Source: Lysobacter arenosi
GTDB lineage: Bacteria > Pseudomonadota > Gammaproteobacteria > Xanthomonadales > Xanthomonadaceae
Length of the DNA stretch: 64,000 bases
Reading direction: 5' to 3'
NCBI RefSeq assembly: GCF_016613475.2
Contig: NZ_CP071517.1
Coordinates: 3,883,893-3,947,892 of the forward strand
Below, piece after piece: positions 24,620-33,658 of the stretch. The notes under the pieces are model-generated. The model was given only the letters and a program-made list of their open reading frames with translations. It made no database searches and had not been told where the DNA came from. The position numbers and the translations under genes were made by a program. Position 1 is the first letter of the stretch. Each line of letters starts with the position of its first letter.

Positions 24620-25137
24620 ACACCAACGACAACAATCCAAACACCCGCGGCCCCGAAGACGAGCTGCCCGAGGCCCTGCGCTGGCAGTTGCGCGCGATGC
24701 GCCGCGACGCGCAGCCCGGCAACGACCTGTGGCCCGGCATCGCCGCGCGCCTGCAGGCGCAGCGACCGGTGGCCAAGGCGCGCCCGCGCTGGCTGGCACC
24801 GGTGTCGATGGCGGCGACGCTGGCACTGGCGATCGGCATGGTCGGGCTGTGGCGGAGCGAGGGCGGCGGCAATGCGCCGGTCGTCACGCCGGCCAAGGCC
24901 ACGCTGGTCCAGCGCGAGGCCGAGGGCATGACCCTTCAGTACCAGGCGGCCCTGCGTGAAGTCGACTCCGGCCAGGCGCCGATGGAGCTCCAGCCGGTGT
25001 TCGAAGACCTCGACCGCAACGCCGGCCTGATCCTGCAGGCGCTGGCACGCAACCCCGATTCGCGCCTGCTGCTGGAGCAGCTGCGCCGCACCTACGCACG
25101 CCGACTGGCACTTGCACAGCGCCTGGCTTATGCCTGA
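24616..25137 (+). CDS. single-pass membrane protein, probable anti-sigma factor
   Basis: A 173-residue protein. A cytoplasmic N-terminal part (residues 1-60) is followed by one membrane segment (WLAPVSMAATLALAIGMVGLW, about 62-83) and a helical periplasmic part. The layout and ATGA coupling to the ECF sigma gene suggest an anti-sigma factor, but the zinc-type HxxxCxxC motif is absent, so it would not be a ZAS-domain member. The 3' end is followed 79 bases later by a DUF4097 gene. Confidence 0.65.
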   Translation: MNTNDNNPNTRGPEDELPEALRWQLRAMRRDAQPGNDLWPGIAARLQAQRPVAKARPRWLAPVSMAATLALAIGMVGLWRSEGGGNAPVVTPAKATLVQREAEGMTLQYQAALREVDSGQAPMELQPVFEDLDRNAGLILQALARNPDSRLLLEQLRRTYARRLALAQRLAYA

Positions 25138-25216
25138 TTCGTATCGCAGCAAATTACCGATGAACTCGAACCTGACCTTGCCCGACTTGTCCTGCCCTGA
25201 TCTCCGGAGAAACTCC

Positions 25217-26134
25217 ATGACCCGCGCCAAACTCCAATGTCTCGCATTCGGCCTGGCCGTGCTGGCGGCGAACTCCGCCCTGGCAGCCACCCCGATCAAT
25301 GAGACCCGGCCGCTGGATCCGCGAGGAACGGTGGAGGTCGAGAACGTCAAGGGTCGCGTCGATGTGCGCACCTAGGACCGGCCCGAGGTCAAGATCGAGG
25401 GCAGCCTCGGCCAGGGCGTCGAGAAGCTCGAGATCGAGGGCGACGGCGAGCACCTGACGGTGCGCGTGAAGTACCCCAATCGCAGCGGCATGGGCATGTT
25501 CGGCGGCGGCGACAAGAGCGAGCCGACCGACCTGCGCCTGACGGTGCCGGTGCGCGCCGACCTCGATATCGACGTGGTCTCGGCCGACGTCACCGTCGAA
25601 GGCATCGCTTCGCGCGAATTGTCGATCGACAGCGTCAGCGGTGAGGTCACCGTCGCCGGTGCGCCGACCGAAGCCAGCGTCGACACCGTCAGTGGCGACC
25701 TGATGCTGACCCTCAACAGCAACCGCGTGCGTGCCGAATCGGTCAGTGGCGACCTCACGCTGCGCGGTCGCATGAACGGCGAGGTCGATGTCGAAACGGT
25801 GTCCGGCCGCATCGATGTGGCGGTGTTGCAGAACCGCCTGCAGCGGCTGTCGGGTTCGTCGGTGTCGGGAGACATCCGCGTCTCGACCGGGCTGGCCAAC
25901 AATGGCCGCATCACGATCGACACGGTCAGCGGCGACCTCGAGCTGGTGATGCCGCGCGATCTGTCGGCCAATGTCCGCGGCGAGAGTTTCAGTGGCGACC
26001 TGACCGCCCCGGGCGCCCAGGTCATCCGTCCCAAGCACGGCCCCGGCGCGAGCTTCGAGCACCGCTACGGCGGTGGCGACGGCGACATCAGCCTCGAAAC
26101 GTTCTCGGGCGACGCCACGCTGCAGCTCGACTGA
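25217..26134 (+). pseudogene. DUF4097 putative adhesin-like exported protein with in-frame amber codon
   Basis: A 305-codon reading interrupted by a single TAG at codon 53 (25373-25375). On both sides the frame is unchanged: before it come a signal peptide (AFGLAVLAANSALA) and the start of the domain (RGTVEVENVKGRVDVRT), after it DRPEVKIEGSLGQG. A TGG tryptophan at that place would restore the family's usual V-R-T-W-D segment. The body is a beta-helix built of repeats of about 18 residues, with SGDL/SGEV steps at about 120-290. GGAGA precedes the start. It is the last gene of the sigma operon. Whether this is a real mutation, a sequence error or suppression cannot be told from the DNA. Confidence 0.85.
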
Positions 26135-26156
26135 TCACACGTCGGCAGTCGCAACG

Positions 26157-26184
26157 AAAAAGGCCCGGCATTGCCGGGCCTTTT
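26157..26184. terminator. bidirectional intrinsic terminator
   Basis: Stem ggcccggca/tgccgggcc with AAAAA on the left and TTTT on the right. It lies between the convergent DUF4097 and 2OG-oxygenase genes and suits both strands. Confidence 0.9.
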
Positions 26185-26208
26185 CGTTCCGGGTCGCGAT
26201 CGGTGCCG

Positions 26209-26868
26209 TCAGGCGTCCTTCATCCCGAACCAGCAGTTGAAGGCAACGGTGATGCGTTCGTCGTTGCCGTAGAACGGCATGACCTCGTGCTGCAACCACG
26301 ACGGGAACAGCACCAGCTGGCCCGGCTGGAAGCGCACATTCCAGGTGCCATGGTGGTACGGCTCGCGCAGCCGCGCATTGCCCGGATCGAGGAACAGGTT
26401 GCTGTAGTGGTGCGGATTGTGGAACCGCAACACCCCCGATTCCGGACGATCGTCGGGCGTCTGGCCCGGATCGACGCAGTACACCCCGGACCATGACGCC
26501 ATCGGGTGGGTGTGGAGGATCGTGAAACCGCCGTTGCGGGTCACATGGAACCAGGTGTGCGAGAAGATCTGCAGGCGCTGCATTTCCTGCGCGCTGTAGC
26601 CGTTGAGCTCGGCGATGGTGCGGCCGAGCGTGGTCCAGCAGAACTGGCGCAACTGCTGGACGCAGGCCTCGGGCCAAGCGAACAGGTTGAAGTCGCTCTC
26701 GAAGACGCCGGTCTGCTGCTTCAGCGACGGATTGGGATTGGCGTAGCGCGCGCCTTCGCCTTCCCGCGCCAGCAACAGCGTCTTTAGCTGGGCATTGACC
26801 GCCTCGGCATCGGGCAGCGTGTCCTGGGCGAAGGGGACGGCGAAAAGCGGATTGAGCTGATAGGGCAT
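26209..26868 (-). CDS. TIGR02466-type 2OG-Fe(II) oxygenase
   Basis: A 219-residue oxygenase. Iron- and cosubstrate-binding elements are visible: HTHPMASWSGVYCVD and, near the end, PGQLVLFPSWLQHEVMPF and DERITVAFNCWF with the distal His and Arg. TIGR02466-type proteins are putative hydroxylases of unknown substrate. The start MPYQLNPLFAVPF is the family-like one. It lies directly downstream of three TonB-dependent receptors on the same strand (141 bases from the first, with a hairpin between), a neighbourhood that suggests its substrate may come through them. Confidence 0.82.
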   Translation of the reverse strand: MPYQLNPLFAVPFAQDTLPDAEAVNAQLKTLLLAREGEGARYANPNPSLKQQTGVFESDFNLFAWPEACVQQLRQFCWTTLGRTIAELNGYSAQEMQRLQIFSHTWFHVTRNGGFTILHTHPMASWSGVYCVDPGQTPDDRPESGVLRFHNPHHYSNLFLDPGNARLREPYHHGTWNVRFQPGQLVLFPSWLQHEVMPFYGNDERITVAFNCWFGMKDA

Positions 26869-26958
26869 CGCTTGCAGTTCGCTGCGGGATGGACGCGGCA
26901 AGTGTAGCGCGGGCCCTGGTGGGGGCGGGGGTGCCCCGGCACCCGCATCCACAAGGAA

Positions 26959-26982
26959 CTACGGCCCCTCGCGGGGCCGTAG
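26959..26982. terminator. terminator-like hairpin after TonB receptor 1
   Basis: A ten-base perfect stem ctacggcccc/ggggccgtag with a four-base loop. The T tract on the minus strand is short (TTCC), so termination may be partial and allow read-through into the oxygenase gene. Confidence 0.6.
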
Positions 26983-27008
26983 TGGTGGTGCGACGCAACG
27001 GGGTCCCG

Positions 27009-30000
27009 TCAGAACTTCTGCGAATAGCGCATGTAGAAGAACTGGCCCGGGATCTCGTACTGCGGATCGAACGAGTTGGCGAACGCCGTGAAGGCAATCG
27101 GCGGGTTCTTGTCGAAGATGTTGTTGATGCCGAGGGTGACCTTGGCGTTCCACGGCGCGTTCCAGTAGACGCTCACGTCGTGGTAGGTGGTGGCGCCGAT
27201 GTGGTGCTCGTTGGCAGCCACCTGGGTGATCGAATCGCCGCCGGCCTCGCCGTCCCACACGCCGTTGCCATTGCTGTCGGTGGGCACGCCGACGAAGCGG
27301 TCGGTCGTGGTGCACAGCCAGCCATAGCCGTAGTCCTCGAACGTCTGGCAGGGTTCGGTCTGGTCCGAGAAGTAACGCACGTTCCAGGTCGCGCCCCAGT
27401 CGCCATGCTCCCATCGGGTGGCAAGGTTGGACCGGATCCGCCAGTAGTTGAGCAGGTTCGGGCCGTCGTACTCGCCGACCAGGTTGCCGCCTTCGTTGAA
27501 CTCCATCGCCGCACCGATCGCCGGCGTGCGCAGGATGTCCTCGCCGTAGCGGCCGTCACCGTCGGAGTCGTTGAGGAATTCCGACAGGTAGGTCGTATCC
27601 CAGGTGAAGCTGATCTTGCCCCAGGAATATTCCGGCAGCCGGTAGCTGACGGTCATGTCGTAGCCTTCGACCTTGGTGCCGCCAATGTTGGTGGTGGTGT
27701 TGAGCAGCGACAGGATTTCACCGTCGGAGCGGCGGCTGTAGAGGTCGCAGGTCGGGCCGGCACCGCCCGAATCGATGCACTGCTGGATGATCTGCGCGCC
27801 ACCGATGGTGGTGATGGCGTCCTCGATCTTGATCTTCCACCAGTCAAGCGAAACGTCCAGGCCTTCGACGTAGCTCGGGCTGTAGACGAAGCCTACCGTG
27901 GTCGACTCGGCTTTCTCGGGCAGCAGGTCCGGGTTGCCGCCGACGGTGATGCGGATCTGCGTGTTGCTCTGCGCATAGCCGCCGGGCGCCACGCCTTCGG
28001 CGATGCAGCGTGCCTGCGCCGGGGCGGTCTGGTTGCCGAAGTTGGCCTGGTTGCAAGGATCGCTCAACTGCGGGAACGAGTCGGCCTGGCCGGCGAACAG
28101 TTCGGCGATGGACGGTGCGCGGAAGCCCTCCGACCAGTTGCCGCGGATCATCAGGTCTTCGATCGGCTTCCAGCGGAACCCGAACTTGCTGTTGAGCGTG
28201 TCACCGAAGTTGCTGTAGTCCGAGTAGCGCGTGGCCACGCTGAAGTCCAGCAGCTTGGCGCCGGGCACGTCCGCCAGCACCGGAATCGCCAGCTCCAGGT
28301 ACGCTTCGTCGACGTCGTAACCGCCATTGGTCGCGGTGCGCGCGTTGCCGGTGGTGTTGCCGGAATTGATCAGGGCATCCGGGGAGTCGTAGCCGTCCTC
28401 GGTGCGGTGTTCAAGGCCGACGGAGAACCCGAGCGGGCCGCCGGGCAGGTCGAAGAGATCACCGCCAATGTTGGCGTAGTAGGTCTTCTGCGTGTAACTG
28501 TACTCGTCATGCGCGGTGAAGGTGGTGTAGTCGAGCATGTCCTGGGTAACCGAGCCGCGGCCGCCGAGCAGGTTCAGCGGGACGCAACCGGCAACGGTCG
28601 TGCTCAGGTCACCCGGAGTACCGACGCAGACAGGATTGCCGGTCGCGTCGAGCATCGATGGGCCAAGTGCGGCGTCGAGCGAGATGACGTTGAACAGGCC
28701 CAGGGTGGTGTTGTTGGCCTTGTTGCGCCCGTAGAAATAGCCGGCTTCCCAGTCGTAGTACTTGTCGGAGAAGGTCAGCGTGCCTTCGAAGCCGGCGTTC
28801 ATCGCGAACGTGCGCACGTCCTGGCTGAACGAACGGCCGCCGGTTTCCACCACGCGCCGCTGCACCCAGTCGATGTCGGTGCCGAACGGGTTGTAGAGGT
28901 TGTCGGCGCTGATGACTACGTTGCCGGCGTTGGTGCCCTCGACCGGCACGCCGAGCGTGACCGGCATGGCCGCCAGCAGCTGTTCGGACTGACGCTCGTT
29001 GTAGGTGATGGTGGTCTTGAAGCGGACGTTGTCGGTGATTTCGACCGACGCATTGCCGAATACCGAGCGGCGCTCCTGCGGCGTGATCAGGTAGTTGTCC
29101 GGCGCGAAGTTGTAGATGTCGTTGCCGGTGAAGTTGCGCCAGGCCAGCGGATCGCCGCTGCCGGGGTTGTAGGTGAAGCTGCCGGTGGTGCCGTCGGGAC
29201 GGCAGCGCGAGGGCGCGCCACTGGCGGTGAAGCAGTCGCCGAAGTTCACGCTGAAGTTGCCGTCGGGCGTGGTGGAGCTGCCGCCCAGTGCCGCGCCCGT
29301 GGTGTAGATGGGCTCCTTGGAAATGTAGCGGTCACCGGCCATGACCGGGTCTTCCTTGACGTAGCCAAAGCCCAGCATCGCCGCGAAGCGGTCGGACGTG
29401 GTGCCGATGGTGAAGTCGTACGACTGGCGCATGCCGTCGCCCTTGTCGAACATGCCAAGGTAGGCATTGGCCTCTGCGCCTTCGAAGTTCTGGCGCAGGA
29501 TCACGTTGACGACGCCGGCGATGGCGTCGGAGCCGTAGATCGCCGAAGCGCCGTCCTTCAGCACTTCGATGCGCTCCACTGCCGCGGTCGGAATTGAGTT
29601 CAGGTCGACCTGGCCACCCAGGCCGGTGCCGCTGGCGCCGCCGACCCAGCGACGGCCGTTGACCAGCACCAGGGTGCGGTTGGCACCGAGGTTGCGAAGG
29701 CTTACGCCGGTGTCGCCGTTGCCACCGTTGTTGAAGGTGGTGTTGAGTGTCGAGCCGTTGGCCGTGATGTTCTGGATCACGTCGCCGACGGAGGTCAGGC
29801 CCTGTGCGGCGATGTCATCGCGACTGAGCGAGAAGATCGGCTGCGAGGTCTCGATGTCGGCGCGTTTGATGCGCGAACCGGTTACTTCGATGCGGTCGAG
29901 GGTGGTGGCTTCCTGGCCTTCGGTTTCCTGCGCTTGTACTGCACTCGTTGCTGCGAGGGTCGTGGTGCCCAAGGCGAGCGAAACGCTGATGGCGTCCCGG

Positions 30001-30023
30001 AGCTTTGTTGTGTGCAAGGTCAT
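27009..30023 (-). CDS. TonB-dependent receptor 1 of three in tandem
   Basis: A 1004-residue outer-membrane receptor. A signal peptide (cleaved near AVQAQ, residue 32) and a TonB-box-like TTLDRIEVTGSRI lead into a plug domain (about 45-170, with LVNGRRWVGG and VERIEVLKDGASAIYGSDAIAGVVNVI), then a 22-strand barrel ending YMRYSQKF, with Phe last as needed for Bam recognition. Length, TGSRIKR and the NNIFDKNPP strand place it with the large TonB receptors expanded in Xanthomonads and Caulobacter for peptides or glycans. Near-identical in length to receptor 2 and clearly its paralogue. The GGAGAG ribosome site fixes the start. Confidence 0.92.
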   Translation of the reverse strand: MTLHTTKLRDAISVSLALGTTTLAATSAVQAQETEGQEATTLDRIEVTGSRIKRADIETSQPIFSLSRDDIAAQGLTSVGDVIQNITANGSTLNTTFNNGGNGDTGVSLRNLGANRTLVLVNGRRWVGGASGTGLGGQVDLNSIPTAAVERIEVLKDGASAIYGSDAIAGVVNVILRQNFEGAEANAYLGMFDKGDGMRQSYDFTIGTTSDRFAAMLGFGYVKEDPVMAGDRYISKEPIYTTGAALGGSSTTPDGNFSVNFGDCFTASGAPSRCRPDGTTGSFTYNPGSGDPLAWRNFTGNDIYNFAPDNYLITPQERRSVFGNASVEITDNVRFKTTITYNERQSEQLLAAMPVTLGVPVEGTNAGNVVISADNLYNPFGTDIDWVQRRVVETGGRSFSQDVRTFAMNAGFEGTLTFSDKYYDWEAGYFYGRNKANNTTLGLFNVISLDAALGPSMLDATGNPVCVGTPGDLSTTVAGCVPLNLLGGRGSVTQDMLDYTTFTAHDEYSYTQKTYYANIGGDLFDLPGGPLGFSVGLEHRTEDGYDSPDALINSGNTTGNARTATNGGYDVDEAYLELAIPVLADVPGAKLLDFSVATRYSDYSNFGDTLNSKFGFRWKPIEDLMIRGNWSEGFRAPSIAELFAGQADSFPQLSDPCNQANFGNQTAPAQARCIAEGVAPGGYAQSNTQIRITVGGNPDLLPEKAESTTVGFVYSPSYVEGLDVSLDWWKIKIEDAITTIGGAQIIQQCIDSGGAGPTCDLYSRRSDGEILSLLNTTTNIGGTKVEGYDMTVSYRLPEYSWGKISFTWDTTYLSEFLNDSDGDGRYGEDILRTPAIGAAMEFNEGGNLVGEYDGPNLLNYWRIRSNLATRWEHGDWGATWNVRYFSDQTEPCQTFEDYGYGWLCTTTDRFVGVPTDSNGNGVWDGEAGGDSITQVAANEHHIGATTYHDVSVYWNAPWNAKVTLGINNIFDKNPPIAFTAFANSFDPQYEIPGQFFYMRYSQKF

Positions 30024-30100
30024 CGCTCTCTCCAAAGTCGGTCTCAGGTGGGGAACCCGCCGGGTGGAGCACAAACCAACGCCAAGTCCGGCAAGGTCGG

Positions 30101-30146
30101 GGCCGATGGTATGCCCGTCTCGCCAATACTTAAAGTGTTGTTAATC
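30101..30146 (-). promoter_or_regulatory. predicted promoter of TonB receptor 1
   Basis: On the minus strand a TTAAC box, CACTTT, and a -10-like TACCAT lie in the same relative places as in the other two receptor promoters (distance from the TTAAC box to the -10 identical in all three). This common spacing, not the individual hexamers, is the main support. Confidence 0.55.
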
Positions 30147-30260
30147 TTCATTATTCTGAATGCGAATTGTCCCGTTTGTGGAACAACCGCAAGGCGCTCT
30201 ACGCGGCCTCAAGCCATGGAGCGCGTTAAGAATTCCGGTGTTGCGCGCGCGCCTCCTCAC

Positions 30261-30290
30261 AAAAAACTACGGCCCCTTTCGGGGCCGTAG
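30261..30290 (-). terminator. intrinsic terminator after TonB receptor 2
   Basis: Stem ctacggcccc/ggggccgtag with loop TTTC, followed on the minus strand by TTTTTT. The stem is the same ten bases as the hairpin after receptor 1. Confidence 0.88.
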
Positions 30291-30316
30291 AGGTACATCG
30301 TCAGACAAACGTCCGA

Positions 30317-33300
30317 TCAGAACTTCTGCGAGTAGCGCATGTAGAAGAACTGGCCCGGCAGCTCGTACTGCGGGTCAAACGTGTTGGCGAACGCGTTGAG
30401 CACGATCGGCGGGTTCTTGTCGAAGATGTTGTTGATACCCAACGTGACCTTCGCGTTCCACGGTGCGTTCCAGTAGACGCTTGCATCGTGGTACGTGGTT
30501 GCGCCGATGTGGTGCTCGGCACCGCGACGGGTCTGGATCGTATCGCCACCGGCGGTACCGTCCCACACACCGTTGCTGTTGGTGTCGCTCGGGATGCCGA
30601 CGACGCGGTCGGCGTCGGTGCACAGGTAACCGAAGCCGTAGTCTTCGAACGCCGCGGCGCAGGGTTCGTCCTGTGCCGAGTAGAAGCGCACGTTCCAGGT
30701 CGCGCCCCAGTCGGCCTTGTCCCAACGAGCGGTCAGGTTGGAGCGGATGCGCCACCTGTTGTCGTTCTGGAAGTACTCGCCGACCTGGTTGCCGTTCTCG
30801 TCGGCGTTCAGCGGCTGGCCAATGGCCGGGGCCTGCTGGATGTCTTCGCCGAAGATGCCGTCACCGTCGATGTCGTCTTCCTGGTTGGCCAGGTAGGTCG
30901 TGTCCCAGGTGAAGCTGAAGTTGCCCCACTCGGTTTCCGGCAGACGGTAGCCGACGGTCAGGTCGTAGCCTTCCACCTTGGTGCCACCGATGTTGGTGGT
31001 GGTGTTGAGCAGGGTGTTGATGTCGCCAGCCGCGTTACGGGTGTACAGCGAGCAGGTCGGGCCAGCGCCGCCGGAGTCAAGGCACTGCTGGATGATGTTC
31101 TCACCGCCGATCGTGGTGATCGCGTCGGTCAGCTTGATCTTCCACCAGTCCAGCGAGATGTCGAGGCCTTCGGCGTAGCTCGGGCTGTAGACGAAGCCGA
31201 AGGTGTACGACTCGGACTTCTCAGGCAGCAGGTCCGGGTTGCCGCCGACGGTGATGCGGATCTGCGCGCTGTCCTGGCGGTAACCACCGGCCGGAACGCC
31301 TTCGGCACGGCACTGTGCCTGGGCGATCGTGGTCTGGTCGCCGAACTCGGACGAGTTGCAGGGGTCGGTCAGGGTCGGGAACGAGTCGGCCTGGCCAGCG
31401 AACAGCTCGGCGATCGACGGAGCGCGGAAGCCCTCCGACCAGTTGCCGCGGACCATCAGGTCTTCGATCGGCTTCCAGCGGAAACCGAACTTGCTGTTGA
31501 GCGTGTCACCGAAGTTGCTGTAGTCCGAGTAGCGCGTGGCCACCGAGAAGTCGAGCAGCTTGGCGAACGGCACGTCCGACAGCACCGGCACGGCCAGTTC
31601 GAGGTAGGCCTCGTCCAGGCTGTAACCACCGGCGGTGGCGGTACGGGCGTTGCCCGTGGTGTTGCCCGAGTTGATCAGCGCGTCCGGCGAGTCGTAACCC
31701 TCTTCGGTGCGGTGTTCCAGGCCGAACGAGAAGCCCAGCGGGCCGCCCGGCAGGTCGAACACTTCACCGGAGATGTTGGCGTAGTACGACTGCTGGGTGT
31801 AGCTGTACTCGTCGTGCGCGGTGAAGCTGACGAAGTCCAGCATTTCCTGGGTCGCACCACCCACGCCGCCGAGGAAGTTCAGCGGGACGCAGCCAGCGAT
31901 CGGCAGGGCAGCGGTGCCGCAGCGGGCGACGCCGGTTGCATCGCGGAACGACGGGCCGAGGGCCTGGCCGAGCGCGATCAGGTTGAACAGGCCGTGCGTG
32001 GTGTTGTTGGCCTTGTTCTGGCCACGGAAGTAGCCGCCTTCCCAGTCGTAGTACTTCTCGCCGAAGTTCAGCGTGCCTTCGAAGCCGGCCGTCATCGCGA
32101 AGGTGCGGACGTCCTGGTTGAACGAACGGCCACCGGTCTCGGTGACGCGACGGTTGATGCGCGAGACGTCTGCGCCGTCGTTCGGATCGGCCGTGGCCGA
32201 TCCGCCGTACGGGTTGTAGATGCTGTTGCGGCTGATGAAGACGTTCTGCGCGAGCGGGGTGGCGCCCGGGGCGAGGCCCAGGACGACCGGCATCGCCGCG
32301 AGCAGCTGCTCGGAGACGCGCTCGTTGTAGGTCATCGTGGTCTTGAAGCGGACGTCGTCGGTGATGTCGACCGAGGCGTTACCGAAGACCGAACGACGCT
32401 CCTGCGGGGTCAGCAGGTAGTTTTCCGGAGCGAAGTTGTAAGCATCGACGCCCGGGATGTACGGACGGGCCGGGGTGCCAGCGCCATCGTAGGTCCAAGT
32501 GCCAGCGCCGCCATTGAAGTTGGTCTGGCCGCCGGTGCACACGTGCGTGGACGGGTTGTAGCCGCCCGGGCACAGCGAGAAGCGACCATTCGGGCTGGTG
32601 CCGCTGCCGAAGAAGTTGCCGGTGGTGTAGGTCGGCTCCTTCGAGATGTAGCGGTCGCCGGCCATGACCGGCTCTTCCTTCACGTAACCGTAGCCGAGCA
32701 TCGCCGAGAAGCGATCGCCGGAGGTGCCGATGATGAAGTCGTAGGCCTGACGCGTACCGTCGCCCTTGTCGAACTGGCCGATGTAGGCGTTGGCTTCAGC
32801 GCCTTCGAAGTTCTGGCGCAGGATGACGTTGACGACGCCGGCGATGGCGTCCGAACCGTAGATGGTCGAAGCGCCGTCCTTCAGGATCTCGATGCGCTCG
32901 ACGGCAGCGGTCGGGATCGTGTTGAGGTCGACCGAACCGCCCAGGCCGGTGCCGCCCACCCAACGACGACCGTTGACCAGCACCAGGGTGCGATCCGAGC
33001 CGAGGTTGCGCAGGTTGACGCGGGTTTCGCCGTTGCCGCCGTTGTTGAACGTGCTGTTGAGCGTGGAACCGTTGGCCGTGATGTTCTGGATCACGTCGCC
33101 GACCGAGGTCAGGCCCTGCGCGGTGATGTCGTCGCGGCTCAGCGAGAAGATCGGCTGCGAGGTTTCGATATCGGCGCGCTTGATGCGCGAACCCGTCACC
33201 TCGATGCGATCAAGGGTCGTGGTTTGTTTTTCGCCTTCCTGGGCGTTCGCCGCGCCGATACCGGCGACAGCGGTGGTGCCCACGAGTGCGAAGGTAATCG

Positions 33301-33331
33301 CATCGCGGAGCTGGGTGGTCTTCAGGGTCAT
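30317..33331 (-). CDS. TonB-dependent receptor 2 of three in tandem
   Basis: A 1004-residue outer-membrane receptor with signal peptide (cleaved near GAANAQ), TonB-box region TTLDRIEVTGSRI, plug (LVNGRRWVGG, VERIEILKDGASTIYGSD) and barrel ending YMRYSQKF. Large parts are word-for-word identical to receptor 1 (for example the SPSYAEGL/SPSYVEGL and NIFDKNPPI strands). Differences cluster in extracellular loops, for example the Cys-containing segment around residues 270-310 (RFSLCPGGYNPSTHVCTGG). That pattern suggests duplication followed by change in ligand specificity. It has its own promoter and terminator, so the three receptors are separate transcription units. Confidence 0.92.
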   Translation of the reverse strand: MTLKTTQLRDAITFALVGTTAVAGIGAANAQEGEKQTTTLDRIEVTGSRIKRADIETSQPIFSLSRDDITAQGLTSVGDVIQNITANGSTLNSTFNNGGNGETRVNLRNLGSDRTLVLVNGRRWVGGTGLGGSVDLNTIPTAAVERIEILKDGASTIYGSDAIAGVVNVILRQNFEGAEANAYIGQFDKGDGTRQAYDFIIGTSGDRFSAMLGYGYVKEEPVMAGDRYISKEPTYTTGNFFGSGTSPNGRFSLCPGGYNPSTHVCTGGQTNFNGGAGTWTYDGAGTPARPYIPGVDAYNFAPENYLLTPQERRSVFGNASVDITDDVRFKTTMTYNERVSEQLLAAMPVVLGLAPGATPLAQNVFISRNSIYNPYGGSATADPNDGADVSRINRRVTETGGRSFNQDVRTFAMTAGFEGTLNFGEKYYDWEGGYFRGQNKANNTTHGLFNLIALGQALGPSFRDATGVARCGTAALPIAGCVPLNFLGGVGGATQEMLDFVSFTAHDEYSYTQQSYYANISGEVFDLPGGPLGFSFGLEHRTEEGYDSPDALINSGNTTGNARTATAGGYSLDEAYLELAVPVLSDVPFAKLLDFSVATRYSDYSNFGDTLNSKFGFRWKPIEDLMVRGNWSEGFRAPSIAELFAGQADSFPTLTDPCNSSEFGDQTTIAQAQCRAEGVPAGGYRQDSAQIRITVGGNPDLLPEKSESYTFGFVYSPSYAEGLDISLDWWKIKLTDAITTIGGENIIQQCLDSGGAGPTCSLYTRNAAGDINTLLNTTTNIGGTKVEGYDLTVGYRLPETEWGNFSFTWDTTYLANQEDDIDGDGIFGEDIQQAPAIGQPLNADENGNQVGEYFQNDNRWRIRSNLTARWDKADWGATWNVRFYSAQDEPCAAAFEDYGFGYLCTDADRVVGIPSDTNSNGVWDGTAGGDTIQTRRGAEHHIGATTYHDASVYWNAPWNAKVTLGINNIFDKNPPIVLNAFANTFDPQYELPGQFFYMRYSQKF

Positions 33332-33420
33332 CTCTCTCTCCAAAGCAGTCGGTACTTCCCAATGGGTGGGCCTGGCCGGTGGAGTCAAGAAAGACGCCAA
33401 ATTCGGCAAGACTTAACCCG

Positions 33421-33461
33421 ATCGTAACCCCACGCTTAGAAAAGTGAAAGTAGCGTTAACG
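33421..33461 (-). promoter_or_regulatory. predicted promoter of TonB receptor 2
   Basis: Minus strand: TTAACG, then ACTTTCAC as the -35 area, then TACGAT as -10, spaced as in receptors 1 and 3. The 327-base gap around it (33332-33658) also holds the conserved leader element and the receptor 3 terminator; nothing else is recognisable. Confidence 0.55.
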
Positions 33462-33601
33462 GCCGGTTATCGGGCCGTGAGGCCCTGAATAGGGGGGCGA
33501 GCCCCGAACGCTCGCCACGGGGGCGGGTCGGCCAGGAGTCGGGGACCCCGGCCGGGGCGCAGTTGCCCCGGGGGACTCCGCTGTTCATCCGCCGACCGCG
33601 C

Positions 33602-33631
33602 AAAAGACTGCGGCCCCGTGAGGGGCCGCAG
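33602..33631 (-). terminator. intrinsic terminator after TonB receptor 3
   Basis: Stem ctgcggcccc/ggggccgcag with a four-base loop, one base pair different from the stems after receptors 1 and 2, followed on the minus strand by TCTTTTG. Confidence 0.8.
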
Positions 33632-33658
33632 TGGTACCGCATGTTGCGATGGATCAGA

